Below, piece by piece: positions 56,815 through 64,000 of a stretch of 64,000 nucleotides of DNA. The translations under genes and the position numbers were made by a program. The notes under the pieces were generated by a model. It saw only the letters and a program-made list of their open reading frames with translations. It made no database searches and was not told where the DNA came from. How positions within the stretch are numbered: position 1 is the stretch's first letter; every line of letters starts with the position of its first letter. The stretch lies in the NCBI RefSeq assembly GCF_013911085.1, contig NZ_JACERN010000030.1, forward strand, positions 186,001 to 250,000. Direction: 5' to 3'. Source of the stretch: Aquitalea aquatica (GTDB taxonomy: Bacteria; Pseudomonadota; Gammaproteobacteria; Burkholderiales; Chromobacteriaceae).

Positions 56815-58224
56815 ATGGAGCTGAAAAACCTGTACGCCCGCCTGCCCTCGGTAGACCGGCTGCTCAATCACCGCCTGCTGGAAAAGGTCATCGACCGCCA
56901 TGGCAGCGCCGCATTGGCCGAGGCCGTGCGCCAGACTCTGGATGAAGCACGCCAGCACATCCGCGCCAATAACAGCCTGCCCGACTGGGCCGCAGACGAA
57001 CAACAACTGGCACAGGCCGCCAGCCAGCGCGTGGCCAGCCGCCAGCAGATGCAGATGCGGCCGGTGTTCAATCTCAGCGGCACCGTGCTGCATACCAATC
57101 TGGGCCGCGCGCCGATGGCCGAGGCCGCTGTGGAGGCCGTCAGCCACGCCATGCGCGAGTCGGTGACACTGGAATACGATCTGGATGGGGCTGGACGTGG
57201 TCATCGGGATACTGCCATCAGCGAATTGCTGCAGGAGCTGACCGGTGCCGAAGCCGCCTGCGTGGTCAACAACAATGCCGCTGCCGTGCTGATCCTGCTC
57301 TCAACCGTGGCGGCCGGACGTGAAGTCGTGGTATCGCGTGGCGAGCTGGTGGAAATCGGCGGTGCCTTCCGCATGCCGGATGTGATGCGCCAGGCCGGCT
57401 GCCGGCTGGTGGAGGTGGGCGCCACCAATCGCACCCATCTGCGCGATTACAGCCAGGCCATCAATGCCGAAACCGGGCTGCTGATGAAGGTGCACACCAG
57501 CAACTACCATATCGAAGGCTTCACCCACAGTGTCAGCGAAGCCGAACTGGCCGAACTGGCCCGCCACCACGGTTTGCCGGCGGCCACCGATCTGGGCTCG
57601 GGTGCGCTGATCGATCTGTCTGCCTACGGACTGCCGGCCGAACCGATGCCGCAGCAGATGATTGCCCAGGGCGTGGATCTGGTGAGTTTTTCCGGTGACA
57701 AGCTGCTGGGCGGACCGCAAGCCGGGCTGATCATCGGCAAGAAAAGCTGGATAGACAAAATCCAGAAACACCCGCTCAAACGGGCCCTGCGCTGCGACAA
57801 GATGACCTTGGCCGCACTGGAAGCCACGCTGCGGCTCTACCTGCAGCCGGACAAGCTGACACAACAGTTGCCCACCCTGCGCCGGCTGACCCGCCCGCAA
57901 ACGGAAATGCAAGAACAGGCCACGCGCCTGCTGGGCTGCCTGAGCAGCTTTGCCGGAGCCGAGTTCGATACCGCGACAGCCGCCTGCCTGTCGCAGATTG
58001 GCAGTGGCTCACTGCCGGTGGATAGACTCCCCAGCTGGGCCATCACCTTCAGCGCACGCGATGGCCGTGGCAGCACGCTGGAAGCGCTGGCCAGCCGCCT
58101 GCGCAGCCTGCCCGCGCCGGTGATAGGCCGGCTATTCGATGGCAAGCTGTGGCTGGACCTGCGCTGCCTGGAAGATGAAGCGGCGTTTCTCGCCAACCTG
58201 CAGCCGGCAGACTCAGCCAGCTAG
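56815..58224 (+). CDS. selA: L-seryl-tRNA(Sec) selenium transferase
   Basis: Converts Ser-tRNA(Sec) to Sec-tRNA(Sec) with selenophosphate. The 469-residue PLP enzyme begins with [20 protein letters not shown] and has [40 protein letters not shown], the cofactor lysine in [20 protein letters not shown] and [20 protein letters not shown]. It serves the Sec codon of fdnG. It overlaps the convergent glpM by four bases; selB lies 1.4 kb downstream. Confidence 0.97.
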   Translation: MELKNLYARLPSVDRLLNHRLLEKVIDRHGSAALAEAVRQTLDEARQHIRANNSLPDWAADEQQLAQAASQRVASRQQMQMRPVFNLSGTVLHTNLGRAPMAEAAVEAVSHAMRESVTLEYDLDGAGRGHRDTAISELLQELTGAEAACVVNNNAAAVLILLSTVAAGREVVVSRGELVEIGGAFRMPDVMRQAGCRLVEVGATNRTHLRDYSQAINAETGLLMKVHTSNYHIEGFTHSVSEAELAELARHHGLPAATDLGSGALIDLSAYGLPAEPMPQQMIAQGVDLVSFSGDKLLGGPQAGLIIGKKSWIDKIQKHPLKRALRCDKMTLAALEATLRLYLQPDKLTQQLPTLRRLTRPQTEMQEQATRLLGCLSSFAGAEFDTATAACLSQIGSGSLPVDRLPSWAITFSARDGRGSTLEALASRLRSLPAPVIGRLFDGKLWLDLRCLEDEAAFLANLQPADSAS

Positions 58225-58565
58225 CCGTGCCAGCGGCTCCAGCCCTGGATCAGCACAAAGGCTGCCACCGCCCAGCTCAGCGTGGCGGCGGCCAGTGCCC
58301 AGGGCAGGCGCAGGCGATCTACCAGGCAATACAGGCTGAACAGATAGACAAAATACGGCAGCAAGGACCACATGCCGAACAGCACGGTGGTTTTCAGAGC
58401 AAGCGCACCGCGCTCGCTACCGACAATGTAGTGGGCAATCAGCGCAAAAGTGGGAAACAGTGGCACCAGGCCGGCAATATAATAATTGCGCGAGCGTGAC
58501 AGCAGGCTGATCAGCACCACCGCCAGCGCACCGAGCAGAGACTTGAGCAACAGAGCCAAGATCAT
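58221..58565 (-). CDS. glpM: GlpM family inner-membrane protein
   Basis: A 114-residue membrane protein with four hydrophobic segments. The central stretch [20 protein letters not shown] followed by IVGSERG is characteristic of GlpM, which was linked to alginate production in Pseudomonas aeruginosa; its molecular function is unknown. It lies on the opposite strand between selA and the CDF transporter, thus interrupting the selA-selB run. Confidence 0.9.
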   Translation of the reverse strand: MILALLLKSLLGALAVVLISLLSRSRNYYIAGLVPLFPTFALIAHYIVGSERGALALKTTVLFGMWSLLPYFVYLFSLYCLVDRLRLPWALAAATLSWAVAAFVLIQGWSRWHG

Positions 58566-58630
58566 TCCGTAACAGGATGGATAACAGTGGCTATTCTGAC
58601 ATGATCAGTCACGAACACCTGCGAAATGCA

Positions 58631-58649
58631 GATCATTCTTATTATTGTT
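58631..58649. promoter_or_regulatory. Fur-box-like site upstream of the CDF transporter
   Basis: GATCATTCTTATTATTGTT matches 12 of 19 positions of the palindromic Fur consensus GATAATGATAATCATTATC. It lies between glpM and the CDF gene, in AT-rich DNA where chance matches are more likely. Confidence 0.35.
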
Positions 58650-58738
58650 TTTATTTACCGAAAAATAAAATCCAATTAATAAAAACTTAAGCCAGCTATG
58701 GCATACTGCACACCCCACCCGCTTTGAACTGTATTGTC

Positions 58739-59677
58739 ATGACCATACACACCAGCCATTCCCCACATGAAACGGTGGATGATGCCGCACGTAACAAGGC
58801 AGCCCACCGCAGTACCATGGTCAGCGTCTGGGTCAACATCGTACTGGCCAGTGCGCAGATTCTGATCGGCGTGTTCGCCAAATCCCAGGCGCTGGTGGCG
58901 GACGGTATCCACTCGCTATCGGATCTGCTATCCGATTTCGTGGTGCTGCTGGCCGGCCATCACAGCCGCAAGGCACCGGATGCTGACCACCAGTACGGCC
59001 ACCAGCGCTATGAAAACGCCGCCTCGCTGGTACTGGGCCTGCTGCTGCTGGCCGTGGGCATCGGCATGCTGTGGTCGGCTGCCGTGAAGTTTCACGATCC
59101 CTCGGCCATTCCCACCGTACACAGCATCGCCTTGTGGGTGGCGCTGGTGGCACTGGTCTCCAAGGAGCTGCTGTTCCGCTTCATGCTGGCGGTGGCGCAG
59201 CGCGTTCGTTCCAGCATGTTGGTGGCCAATGCCTGGCATGCCCGCTCCGACGCGGCCTCCTCGCTGGTGGTCGCCATCGGCATTATTGGCAACCTGATGG
59301 GCTATCCCATCCTCGACCCCATCGCCGCGCTGATTGTCGGCTTCATCGTCGGCAAGATGGGCTGGAGCTTCGCCTGGAATTCGCTGCACGACCTGATGGA
59401 CCGAGCCGCCGATGCCGAAGAAACCGAAGCCATCCGCCAAACCCTGCTCATCGCGCCCGGCGTGCTGGCACTGCATGATTTGCGCACCCGCAAAATGGGT
59501 GACCTGATCGTGGTGGATGTTCACCTGGAAGTGGATGGCCACATGAATGTATTCGAAGCACACGACATTGCCGAACGCGCGCGTGACATGGTGATGCAGC
59601 AACACCCGGTGCTCAATGTCATGACCCATATCGACCCGGTGGGGCTGGAACATCCGGCCGACCGCTCCATCGCATGA
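58739..59677 (+). CDS. Cation diffusion facilitator (FieF-like) transporter
   Basis: A 312-residue metal/proton antiporter of the inner membrane exporting divalent cations such as Zn or Fe. It has six TM helices with the first metal site in [20 protein letters not shown] and the second in [18 protein letters not shown], followed by a cytoplasmic C-terminal domain (about 215-295, [20 protein letters not shown]). ATG 58739 is preferred; a TTG at 58724 is in frame. The stop overlaps the selB start by four bases. Confidence 0.92.
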   Translation: MTIHTSHSPHETVDDAARNKAAHRSTMVSVWVNIVLASAQILIGVFAKSQALVADGIHSLSDLLSDFVVLLAGHHSRKAPDADHQYGHQRYENAASLVLGLLLLAVGIGMLWSAAVKFHDPSAIPTVHSIALWVALVALVSKELLFRFMLAVAQRVRSSMLVANAWHARSDAASSLVVAIGIIGNLMGYPILDPIAALIVGFIVGKMGWSFAWNSLHDLMDRAADAEETEAIRQTLLIAPGVLALHDLRTRKMGDLIVVDVHLEVDGHMNVFEAHDIAERARDMVMQQHPVLNVMTHIDPVGLEHPADRSIA

Positions 59678-61599
59678 TTTTTGCCACTGCCGGCCACATC
59701 GACCATGGCAAAACCGCGCTGCTGCAGGCACTGACCGGCCACAATGCCGACCGCCTGCCCGAGGAAAAAAAGCGCGGCATGACCATAGACCTGGGTTATG
59801 TCTACCTGCCACTGACGGATGGCCGGGTGCTGGGCTTTGTCGATGTGCCGGGCCACGAGAAATTTCTGGCCAATATGCTGTGTGGCCTGTCCGGCATTCC
59901 GCACGCCCTGCTGGTAGTGGCCGCCGACGACGGCATCATGCCGCAGACGCGCGAGCATCTGGCCATTCTGCAACTGTGCGGCATCCCGCAGTTGAGCATT
60001 GTCATCAGCAAATGCGATCTGGTCGACCAGGCGCGTCAGCAACAAGTTGACGCCGACATCCGCCAATTACTGCAAGACAGCCGCTGGGCCGATGCCCCGC
60101 TGTTTGTCGTCTCCAGCCACAGCGGTGAGGGCATCGCCGACCTGCGCCAGCATCTGCTGCAGCAAAGCAGCCTGCCGGAGGCTGCCGCCGACTTGCGTTT
60201 CCGGCTGGCCATCGACCGTGCCTTCACCCTGAGCGGTGCCGGCCTGGTGGTCACCGGTACTGCACTGGGCGGCCGCGTAGCCGTTGGCGACAAACTTTGG
60301 CTGACTGGCCGCAACGTGACGGTGCGGGTACGCAGCCTGCATGTGCAAAATGCCAGCACCAGCCAAGGCCAGGCCGGCCAGCGCATTGCGCTCAATCTGG
60401 TTGGCGATGTGGAAAAGCAGCAGGTGCAGCGTGGCGACTGGCTGCTGGCCAGCGCGCCACCACCGCCCAGCCAACGCATCACCATCGCCCTGCAAGCCAT
60501 TGCACCGCTCAAGCACTGGCAGGCCGTGCATATCCACCATGCCGCCCGCCACATTACCGGCCGCCTGGCCCTGCTCAGCCGCAGTCAGCTGGAAGCAGGT
60601 GCCCAGACCCTGGCCGAGCTCACGCTGGATCAGCCACTGTGGCTGGCCGATGATGACCGGCTCATCCTGCGCGATGCCAGCGCCCGCGACACCATCGCCG
60701 GCGCACAAGTACTGGAACTGCAGCCGCCAACGCGCGGCAAACGCCTGCCTGAACGGCTGGAACATCTGCGCCACTTGCAAGACCCCAGGCTGAGCCTGCC
60801 GGCCAAGCTAGCGCTACTCAGCATCCAGCAGGCCGTCATGCTGGACGACTTTGCCTGGGCCAATCAGCAGTCAGCCGCCAGCGTACAAAGCTTGCTGCAC
60901 CACAGCGCCGGCCAGCAGGTAGCAGGCCGCCTCTACGCGGCCGAGCGCTGGGCCGGCTTGCAGCAGAAACTGCTCGATGGGCTAGCCAGACTGCATCAGC
61001 AGCATCCCGACCAACTCGGTGCCAGCCGTGGCCGCCTGCGCCGGCTGGCCTTGCCTGGTGAACCGGAAGCAACGGTCAACCTGCTGCTGGAACAGCTGCT
61101 GCAACAAGGCAGCCTGCGCCAGACCCGTGGCTGGCTGCACCTGCCGCAGCATGTGCTGGGATTCACTACTCAGGAAGAAGCGCACTGGCAACAACTGGCC
61201 CCCTGCTTTGCCAACAGTAGCGAGCCACACTGGGTCCGCGATCTGGCGGCCATTAGCGAACTCGACGAAGAACAGCTCAGACAGCTGTTACGCAAAGCCG
61301 CCCGCCTGGGCCACGTGCTGGCGGTGGTACAAGACCGCTATTTTGCCGCCGCTGCCGTGCAACACATGGCCGACATCATCCGTCAGCTGTGCCAGCAACA
61401 TGGCCATGCCGATGCCGCCACCTTTCGCAACCAGCTGGGCTGTGGCCGCAAGCTGGCGATACAGATCCTGGAATTCTTTGATCGCAGCGGCTTCACCCGC
61501 CGCCTGGCCGACCGTCACCTGCTACGCGAAAACCTGCTGTTCACCAAGCTCAGCGCAAGTAGTCCCCAGGCCACGGACGAAACTTCACCCGGCAGCTGA
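59674..61599 (+). CDS. selB: Selenocysteine-specific elongation factor SelB
   Basis: GTPase that brings Sec-tRNA(Sec) to UGA codons marked by a SECIS. The 641-residue protein has an EF-Tu-like part (about 1-340): G1 [16 protein letters not shown]3 [16 protein letters not shown] and G4 [10 protein letters not shown]. Four winged-helix domains (about 370-630) follow, the last of which binds the mRNA hairpin ([20 protein letters not shown] then [11 protein letters not shown]). It is translationally coupled to the CDF gene. The selC promoter lies at its 3' end. Confidence 0.97.
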   Translation: MIFATAGHIDHGKTALLQALTGHNADRLPEEKKRGMTIDLGYVYLPLTDGRVLGFVDVPGHEKFLANMLCGLSGIPHALLVVAADDGIMPQTREHLAILQLCGIPQLSIVISKCDLVDQARQQQVDADIRQLLQDSRWADAPLFVVSSHSGEGIADLRQHLLQQSSLPEAAADLRFRLAIDRAFTLSGAGLVVTGTALGGRVAVGDKLWLTGRNVTVRVRSLHVQNASTSQGQAGQRIALNLVGDVEKQQVQRGDWLLASAPPPPSQRITIALQAIAPLKHWQAVHIHHAARHITGRLALLSRSQLEAGAQTLAELTLDQPLWLADDDRLILRDASARDTIAGAQVLELQPPTRGKRLPERLEHLRHLQDPRLSLPAKLALLSIQQAVMLDDFAWANQQSAASVQSLLHHSAGQQVAGRLYAAERWAGLQQKLLDGLARLHQQHPDQLGASRGRLRRLALPGEPEATVNLLLEQLLQQGSLRQTRGWLHLPQHVLGFTTQEEAHWQQLAPCFANSSEPHWVRDLAAISELDEEQLRQLLRKAARLGHVLAVVQDRYFAAAAVQHMADIIRQLCQQHGHADAATFRNQLGCGRKLAIQILEFFDRSGFTRRLADRHLLRENLLFTKLSASSPQATDETSPGS

Positions 61600-61611
61600 A
61601 ACCGGTATAAT
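61584..61611 (+). promoter_or_regulatory. Promoter of selC
   Basis: TTCACC (61584-61589), 16-base spacer, perfect -10 TATAAT (61606-61611). It begins in the last codons of selB and ends 10 bases before the mature tRNA 5' end. Confidence 0.7.
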
Positions 61612-61621
61612 CGGCCGACAC

Positions 61622-61716
61622 GGAAGAGAGGCATCCCCGGTGGGGTGGCTGGTCTTCAAAACCAGAGGGGGCCGCCAGCGGTCCCGGGTGGGTTCGACTC
61701 CCATTCTCTTCCGCCA
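61622..61716 (+). tRNA. selC: tRNA-Sec (anticodon TCA)
   Basis: 95 bases including CCA. It has the 8-base-pair acceptor stem special to tRNA-Sec (GGAAGAGA with TCTCTTCC), anticodon loop CTTCAAA reading TCA, a very long variable arm (GGGGGCCGCCAGCGGTCCC) and T-loop GGTTCGACTCC. It is very close to E. coli selC. Together with selA and selB it completes the decoding set except selD. Confidence 0.98.
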
Positions 61717-61821
61717 TCAGCAGACCACCGCAAACCACAAAAAATCACCCAGAACTATTGCCCAGCAAGGATTTCAGCCAAGCAGGCCGGCGGCTTGCAG
61801 CGGCTTCATGCGGCGTCAAAA

Positions 61822-61841
61822 TTCGCACAAATTTCGCACAA
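61822..61841 (+). repeat. Tandem TTCGCACAA repeat downstream of selC
   Basis: Two perfect copies of TTCGCACAA (61822-61830 and 61833-61841) separated by two bases, an 11-base period. They lie 105 bases after the tRNA-Sec 3' end in non-coding DNA. Such close direct repeats can be protein-binding sites; no integrase gene was found here. Confidence 0.4.
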
Positions 61842-62019
61842 TATACGTGGATCAATCCAACATAATCCGGCCGTGGCAATGGTTGCATCAGTGCGCCATT
61901 GGCAAACAGTCAAATGCCGCTGCAGAAACCATGCACTATTTGCATGGAATCGCATGATTGCGGATAGGTGACATTGCAGCGCGAAAGCCTTGTCACGGGC
62001 CATTTACGGGGAAATCATG

Positions 62020-62377
62020 CAGGTGCATATTTTTCGGCACATTAAATAGGCTGGCGAACTGGAGCTTCAAGTGTGCAGGCAAAGTATTCACCGGAGTGTT
62101 TGGAGTATTTTGGGAATTGACTATGTAGCCGAGTTGAATGCACAGGCAGGTGGATACTCTGGTCTGATAACATCTGCAGCTACCCTTACCGAGGAAAGAT
62201 GGCTTTATCGATTGCGGTATCGGTGCGAAAGTCCATGGTGCAGATGATACGTTGCAGTCAATTGAGTTAATTGGCTATGCCTCATGAGATGCCAAAGGAT
62301 TGGTGATCACAATTGCAGAGGCGAGCATGACCGCAACGGCACACAGCTACCATCACGAAGCCAGTTATATCATGTAA
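62020..62377 (+). pseudogene. Degraded gene remnant downstream of selC
   Basis: Protein-like stretches in different frames line up in the same direction: NRLANWSFKCAGKVFTGVFG near 62055-62115, AQAGGYSGLITSAATLTEE near 62140-62193, then DGFIDCGIGAKVHGADDTLQ and IELIGYAS near 62200-62284, an in-frame TGA at 62285-62287, and DAKGLVITIAEASMTATAHS and on to TAA 62375-62377. A good terminator follows immediately, as after a real gene. It therefore looks like the 3' part of a gene broken by at least two frameshifts (one in an AAA run near 62195) and a stop. I do not recognise the family. Limits are approximate. Confidence 0.45.
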
Positions 62378-62378
62378 A

Positions 62379-62402
62379 AAAGCCCAGCACATGCTGGGCT
62401 TT
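62379..62402. terminator. Terminator after the gene remnant
   Basis: An 11-base stem (62379-62389 with 62392-62402) with A-run and T-run ends directly follows the TAA of the remnant. It could also end minus-strand transcription from the 119-residue ORF. Confidence 0.8.
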
Positions 62403-62642
62403 CCCTATTACACCAAAGCAAACAACTCATCTGTTTCTACTCAAAACTGACAAGTCCAATCCGCATGGGGGTCGCACAATGATTTGCGCCCGAATTTGAA
62501 ATCATTACCAAATAAATTTACCCCAACAAGACAGCAGGCTCTGTGCTCAGCATACTTTCCAAACACAAACCACTCAAGCCACAATAAAATTATTGGCAGT
62601 TGCATGCTGACAATATTGCATAGCCCTTACCCCATGGATAGC

Positions 62643-63002
62643 TCAGATAAGATTAGCTGTTAGCATTTGACGGTAGTATTCAAGATAGACCGCATAGAGG
62701 TGATTCAAAACATTCGCACCACGGCGACCAGACTTTGCCATGCATGCCTGCTTGGCTGCAGTTAGCTCCCTTATTTCGTAAGGCATCAGTACGATTTCAT
62801 CGCGTGACTGATAAACCGAATAAACTGATTTCAGATTATCGATCACGTGTTGAATCAACCGGGCCTCCGGCGCGTGAACGTTAACATACAGTACGTGAAA
62901 TGCTTTTAGCAGAGCAATCATCTGAATGATTTTTTCTTCGTCCGCTTTTCCGGAGCAAAGATCCGCACAGCAATTAGTCAAATTTTGTTTGATATTTATC
63001 AT
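62643..63002 (-). CDS. Hypothetical protein, 119 residues
   Basis: A mostly helical soluble protein with several Cys near the N terminus (NLTNCCADLCSGKADEEKII) and a basic, Tyr-rich C-terminal half (VLNHLYAVYLEYYRQMLTA). No signal peptide, TM helix or recognised motif. ATG 63002 is preferred; the frame extends 17 residues upstream. It lies alone in AT-richer DNA between a gene remnant and a probable non-coding transcript, so it may be accessory. Composition is protein-like, but there is no strong ribosome-binding site. Confidence 0.5.
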   Translation of the reverse strand: MINIKQNLTNCCADLCSGKADEEKIIQMIALLKAFHVLYVNVHAPEARLIQHVIDNLKSVYSVYQSRDEIVLMPYEIRELTAAKQACMAKSGRRGANVLNHLYAVYLEYYRQMLTANLI

Positions 63003-63157
63003 GATGCGACACTGACCTTGACTGACTATTGCCGAATAACAAGCTGCGCTCACCGGCCAGAATAGAACCGGCTGGTAACTTCAAACTCATTCAAAATGTC
63101 AAAAATTAATGGATTAATAACACGGATACCATACGACCAAAGTACTTTTCTTCAGAT

Positions 63158-63354
63158 AAAAACAATTACCCAGTCATGACAAGGCACTGGGTCTAGCCTG
63201 CGGGCTGCGCGGACACCAGGGCAAACACCATGGCTTGCTGAAAATTTACAACTCAAGCATATCACTTCAATCTGCCTTGCCAAGTAGGAGCGGCAAATGA
63301 AAAGAGCCGCAAGATGCAGCCCTTTATTCGCATTGACTATTAACAATAATTATC
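63158..63354 (-). ncRNA. Candidate Fur-regulated small RNA
   Basis: On the minus strand a promoter (63361-63389) is followed at the expected start (near 63354) by a Fur-box-like site. About 160 bases later comes a hairpin with a T-run (63168-63192, tail to 63158). The predicted RNA is about 197 bases. The only open frames inside are a 64-codon TTG frame and 23- and 12-codon ATG frames without ribosome-binding sites. This layout fits iron-repressed sRNAs such as RyhB, NrrF or PrrF, but no homology to them was seen. Confidence 0.42.
63168..63192 (-). terminator. Rho-independent terminator on the minus strand
   Basis: ACCCAGT (63168-63174) pairs with ACTGGGT (63186-63192). On the minus strand it is followed by AATTGTTTTTA. 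It could end either the candidate sRNA or read-through from the SDR gene. Confidence 0.65.
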
Positions 63355-63360
63355 AATGCC
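63342..63360. promoter_or_regulatory. Fur-box-like site
   Basis: AACAATAATTATCAATGCC matches 12 of 19 positions of the Fur consensus GATAATGATAATCATTATC. It overlaps the predicted transcription start of the minus-strand promoter at 63361-63389, a position suited to repression. Confidence 0.45.
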
Positions 63361-63389
63361 ATTGTATTAATAATATTCTAATCTGTCAC
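63361..63389 (-). promoter_or_regulatory. Sigma-70 promoter downstream of the SDR gene
   Basis: On the minus strand GTGACA (63384-63389), 17-base spacer, TACAAT (63361-63366): one mismatch to each consensus hexamer. It starts six bases after the SDR stop codon. Confidence 0.6.
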
Positions 63390-63394
63390 GGCCT

Positions 63395-64000
63395 TCACAG
63401 AAACATGCCGCCAGAAGCCTCGACGCGCTGCGCATTGATCCAGCCGGCCTCATCCGACAGCAGCATGGCCATTACCGCACCAATATCATCTGGCTGGCCA
63501 ACTCGTCCCAGCGCGGTCTGGCTGGCAATAAACTGGTTGAGCTGGGCATTATCGCGTACGGCCCCGCCACCAAAGTCGGTTTCAATCGCACCAGGAGCCA
63601 GCACATTCACCGCAATGCCACGCGGGCCCAATTCCTTGGCCAGATAGTGGCTCAATACCTCGACCGCTCCCTTCATCGCCGCGTAAGCCGCAAAGCCAGG
63701 CAGCGCAAACCGTGTCAGGCCGGTGGAGACATTCAGGATACGCCCGCCATCAGCCAGCAGTGGCAGCAGAGCCTGGGTGAGGAAGAATACTCCTTTAAAC
63801 TGGATATTGAGCAACTGATCGAACTGGGCTTCCGAGGTTTCGGCAAAACTGGCATGAATGCCGATGCCCGCATTATTCAGCAGGTAATCAAACTGCTGGC
63901 GCTGCCAGCGCAGCTGCAATAGCTGGCGTAACTGCTCGGCAAATGCCGGGAAACTGCTGCTGTGTGCCACATCCAGCTGGATGGCGGCGGCCTGGCCACC
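63395..64000 (-). CDS. SDR family oxidoreductase, N-terminally truncated by window edge
   Basis: The frame is open through the right edge of the window; about 201 codons are visible. The short-chain dehydrogenase/reductase pattern is clear: DYLLNNAGIGIHASF (NNAG), ILNVSTGLTRFALPGFAAYA with the catalytic Ser and Tyr, AYAAMKGA (YxxxK), LGPRGIAVNVLAPGAIETDF and a C terminus VEASGGMFL. The Rossmann GxxxGxG motif lies outside the window. Substrate is unknown; the end GG-MFL and the DDIGAVMAMLLSDEAGWINA region are typical of classical SDRs. Confidence 0.9.
   Translation of the reverse strand, partial: GGQAAAIQLDVAHSSSFPAFAEQLRQLLQLRWQRQQFDYLLNNAGIGIHASFAETSEAQFDQLLNIQFKGVFFLTQALLPLLADGGRILNVSTGLTRFALPGFAAYAAMKGAVEVLSHYLAKELGPRGIAVNVLAPGAIETDFGGGAVRDNAQLNQFIASQTALGRVGQPDDIGAVMAMLLSDEAGWINAQRVEASGGMFL

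Noticed and set aside
61645-61971. 108-codon ORF starting inside selC
   Set aside because: It starts within the tRNA and has no coding signs; the region is non-coding.
62285-62287. In-frame TGA in the remnant after selC as a second selenocysteine codon
   Set aside because: The same region needs at least two frameshifts to be read and has no Cys-like context or SECIS-shaped hairpin directly after the TGA.
62284-62499. 71-codon ORF over the remnant's terminator
   Set aside because: It runs through a strong terminator and its composition is not protein-like.
63152-63346. 64-codon minus-strand ORF within the candidate sRNA
   Set aside because: It begins with TTG without a ribosome-binding site and ends through the terminator hairpin.

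Overview
The window is chromosomal DNA from a GC-rich betaproteobacterium, most likely of the Neisseriales (a Chromobacterium/Aquitalea-like member of the Chromobacteriaceae). This rests on gene order and protein style: kdsD-kdsC-lptC-lptA-lptB-rpoN-hpf-ptsN-hprK-rapZ; exbB-exbD-lpxK-trm112-kdsB-adk; gpmI-envC-ctpA. No species marker such as rRNA is present, so the assignment is an inference. Bases 1 to about 61,700 are dense, ordinary backbone. The last 2.3 kb, after selC, is AT-richer and gene-poor.

Layout. 1-2.6 kb: end of an AsmA-family gene and a KefB/YbaL-type antiporter. 2.8-10.4 kb: one co-directional run for Kdo synthesis (KdsD, KdsC), LPS export (LptC, LptA, LptB), sigma-54, ribosome hibernation and the nitrogen PTS (PtsN, HprK, RapZ). 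10.4-13.5 kb: UbiX, a fused NAD(P)HX repair enzyme and a DMT permease. 13.8-16.9 kb: a histidine kinase with an HD-GYP response regulator. 17-21.6 kb, minus strand: HlyIII protein, Adk, KdsB, Trm112-like, LpxK, ExbD, ExbB. 21.6-21.9 kb: a gene-free stretch with evenly spaced DnaA-box-like 9-mers. 21.9-38.4 kb: XseA, a thioesterase-fold protein, an ArsR-type regulator, GpmI, EnvC, CtpA, ArgA, YggX, Ppk, DUF456, EttA, a CDGSH protein, an NlpD-like lipoprotein, GhrA and a DUF1615 lipoprotein. 38.5-38.8 kb: tRNA-Ser, tRNA-Arg and tRNA-Glu. 38.9-40.1 kb: aspartate kinase.

The main theme of the right half is selenium-dependent formate oxidation. FdhD (sulfur transfer to the Mo cofactor) is divergent from fdnG-fdnH-fdnI-fdhE. 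FdnG is read through an in-frame UGA (41880-41882) as selenocysteine, with a SECIS hairpin directly after it. The decoding machinery follows at 56.8-61.7 kb: SelA, SelB and tRNA-Sec (selC). selD is not in the window. Between them lies a chemosensory operon (CheY, STAS, CheA, MCP, CheW, CheW, CheD, CheB, EAL regulator) that lacks cheR, then SrkA.

Downstream of selC are a broken gene remnant with its terminator, an orphan 119-residue ORF, and an apparently non-coding transcription unit. That unit has a promoter, a Fur-box-like site and a terminator, so it is a candidate iron-regulated small RNA. An SDR oxidoreductase runs off the right edge. No insertion sequence, prophage, CRISPR array or rRNA was seen.
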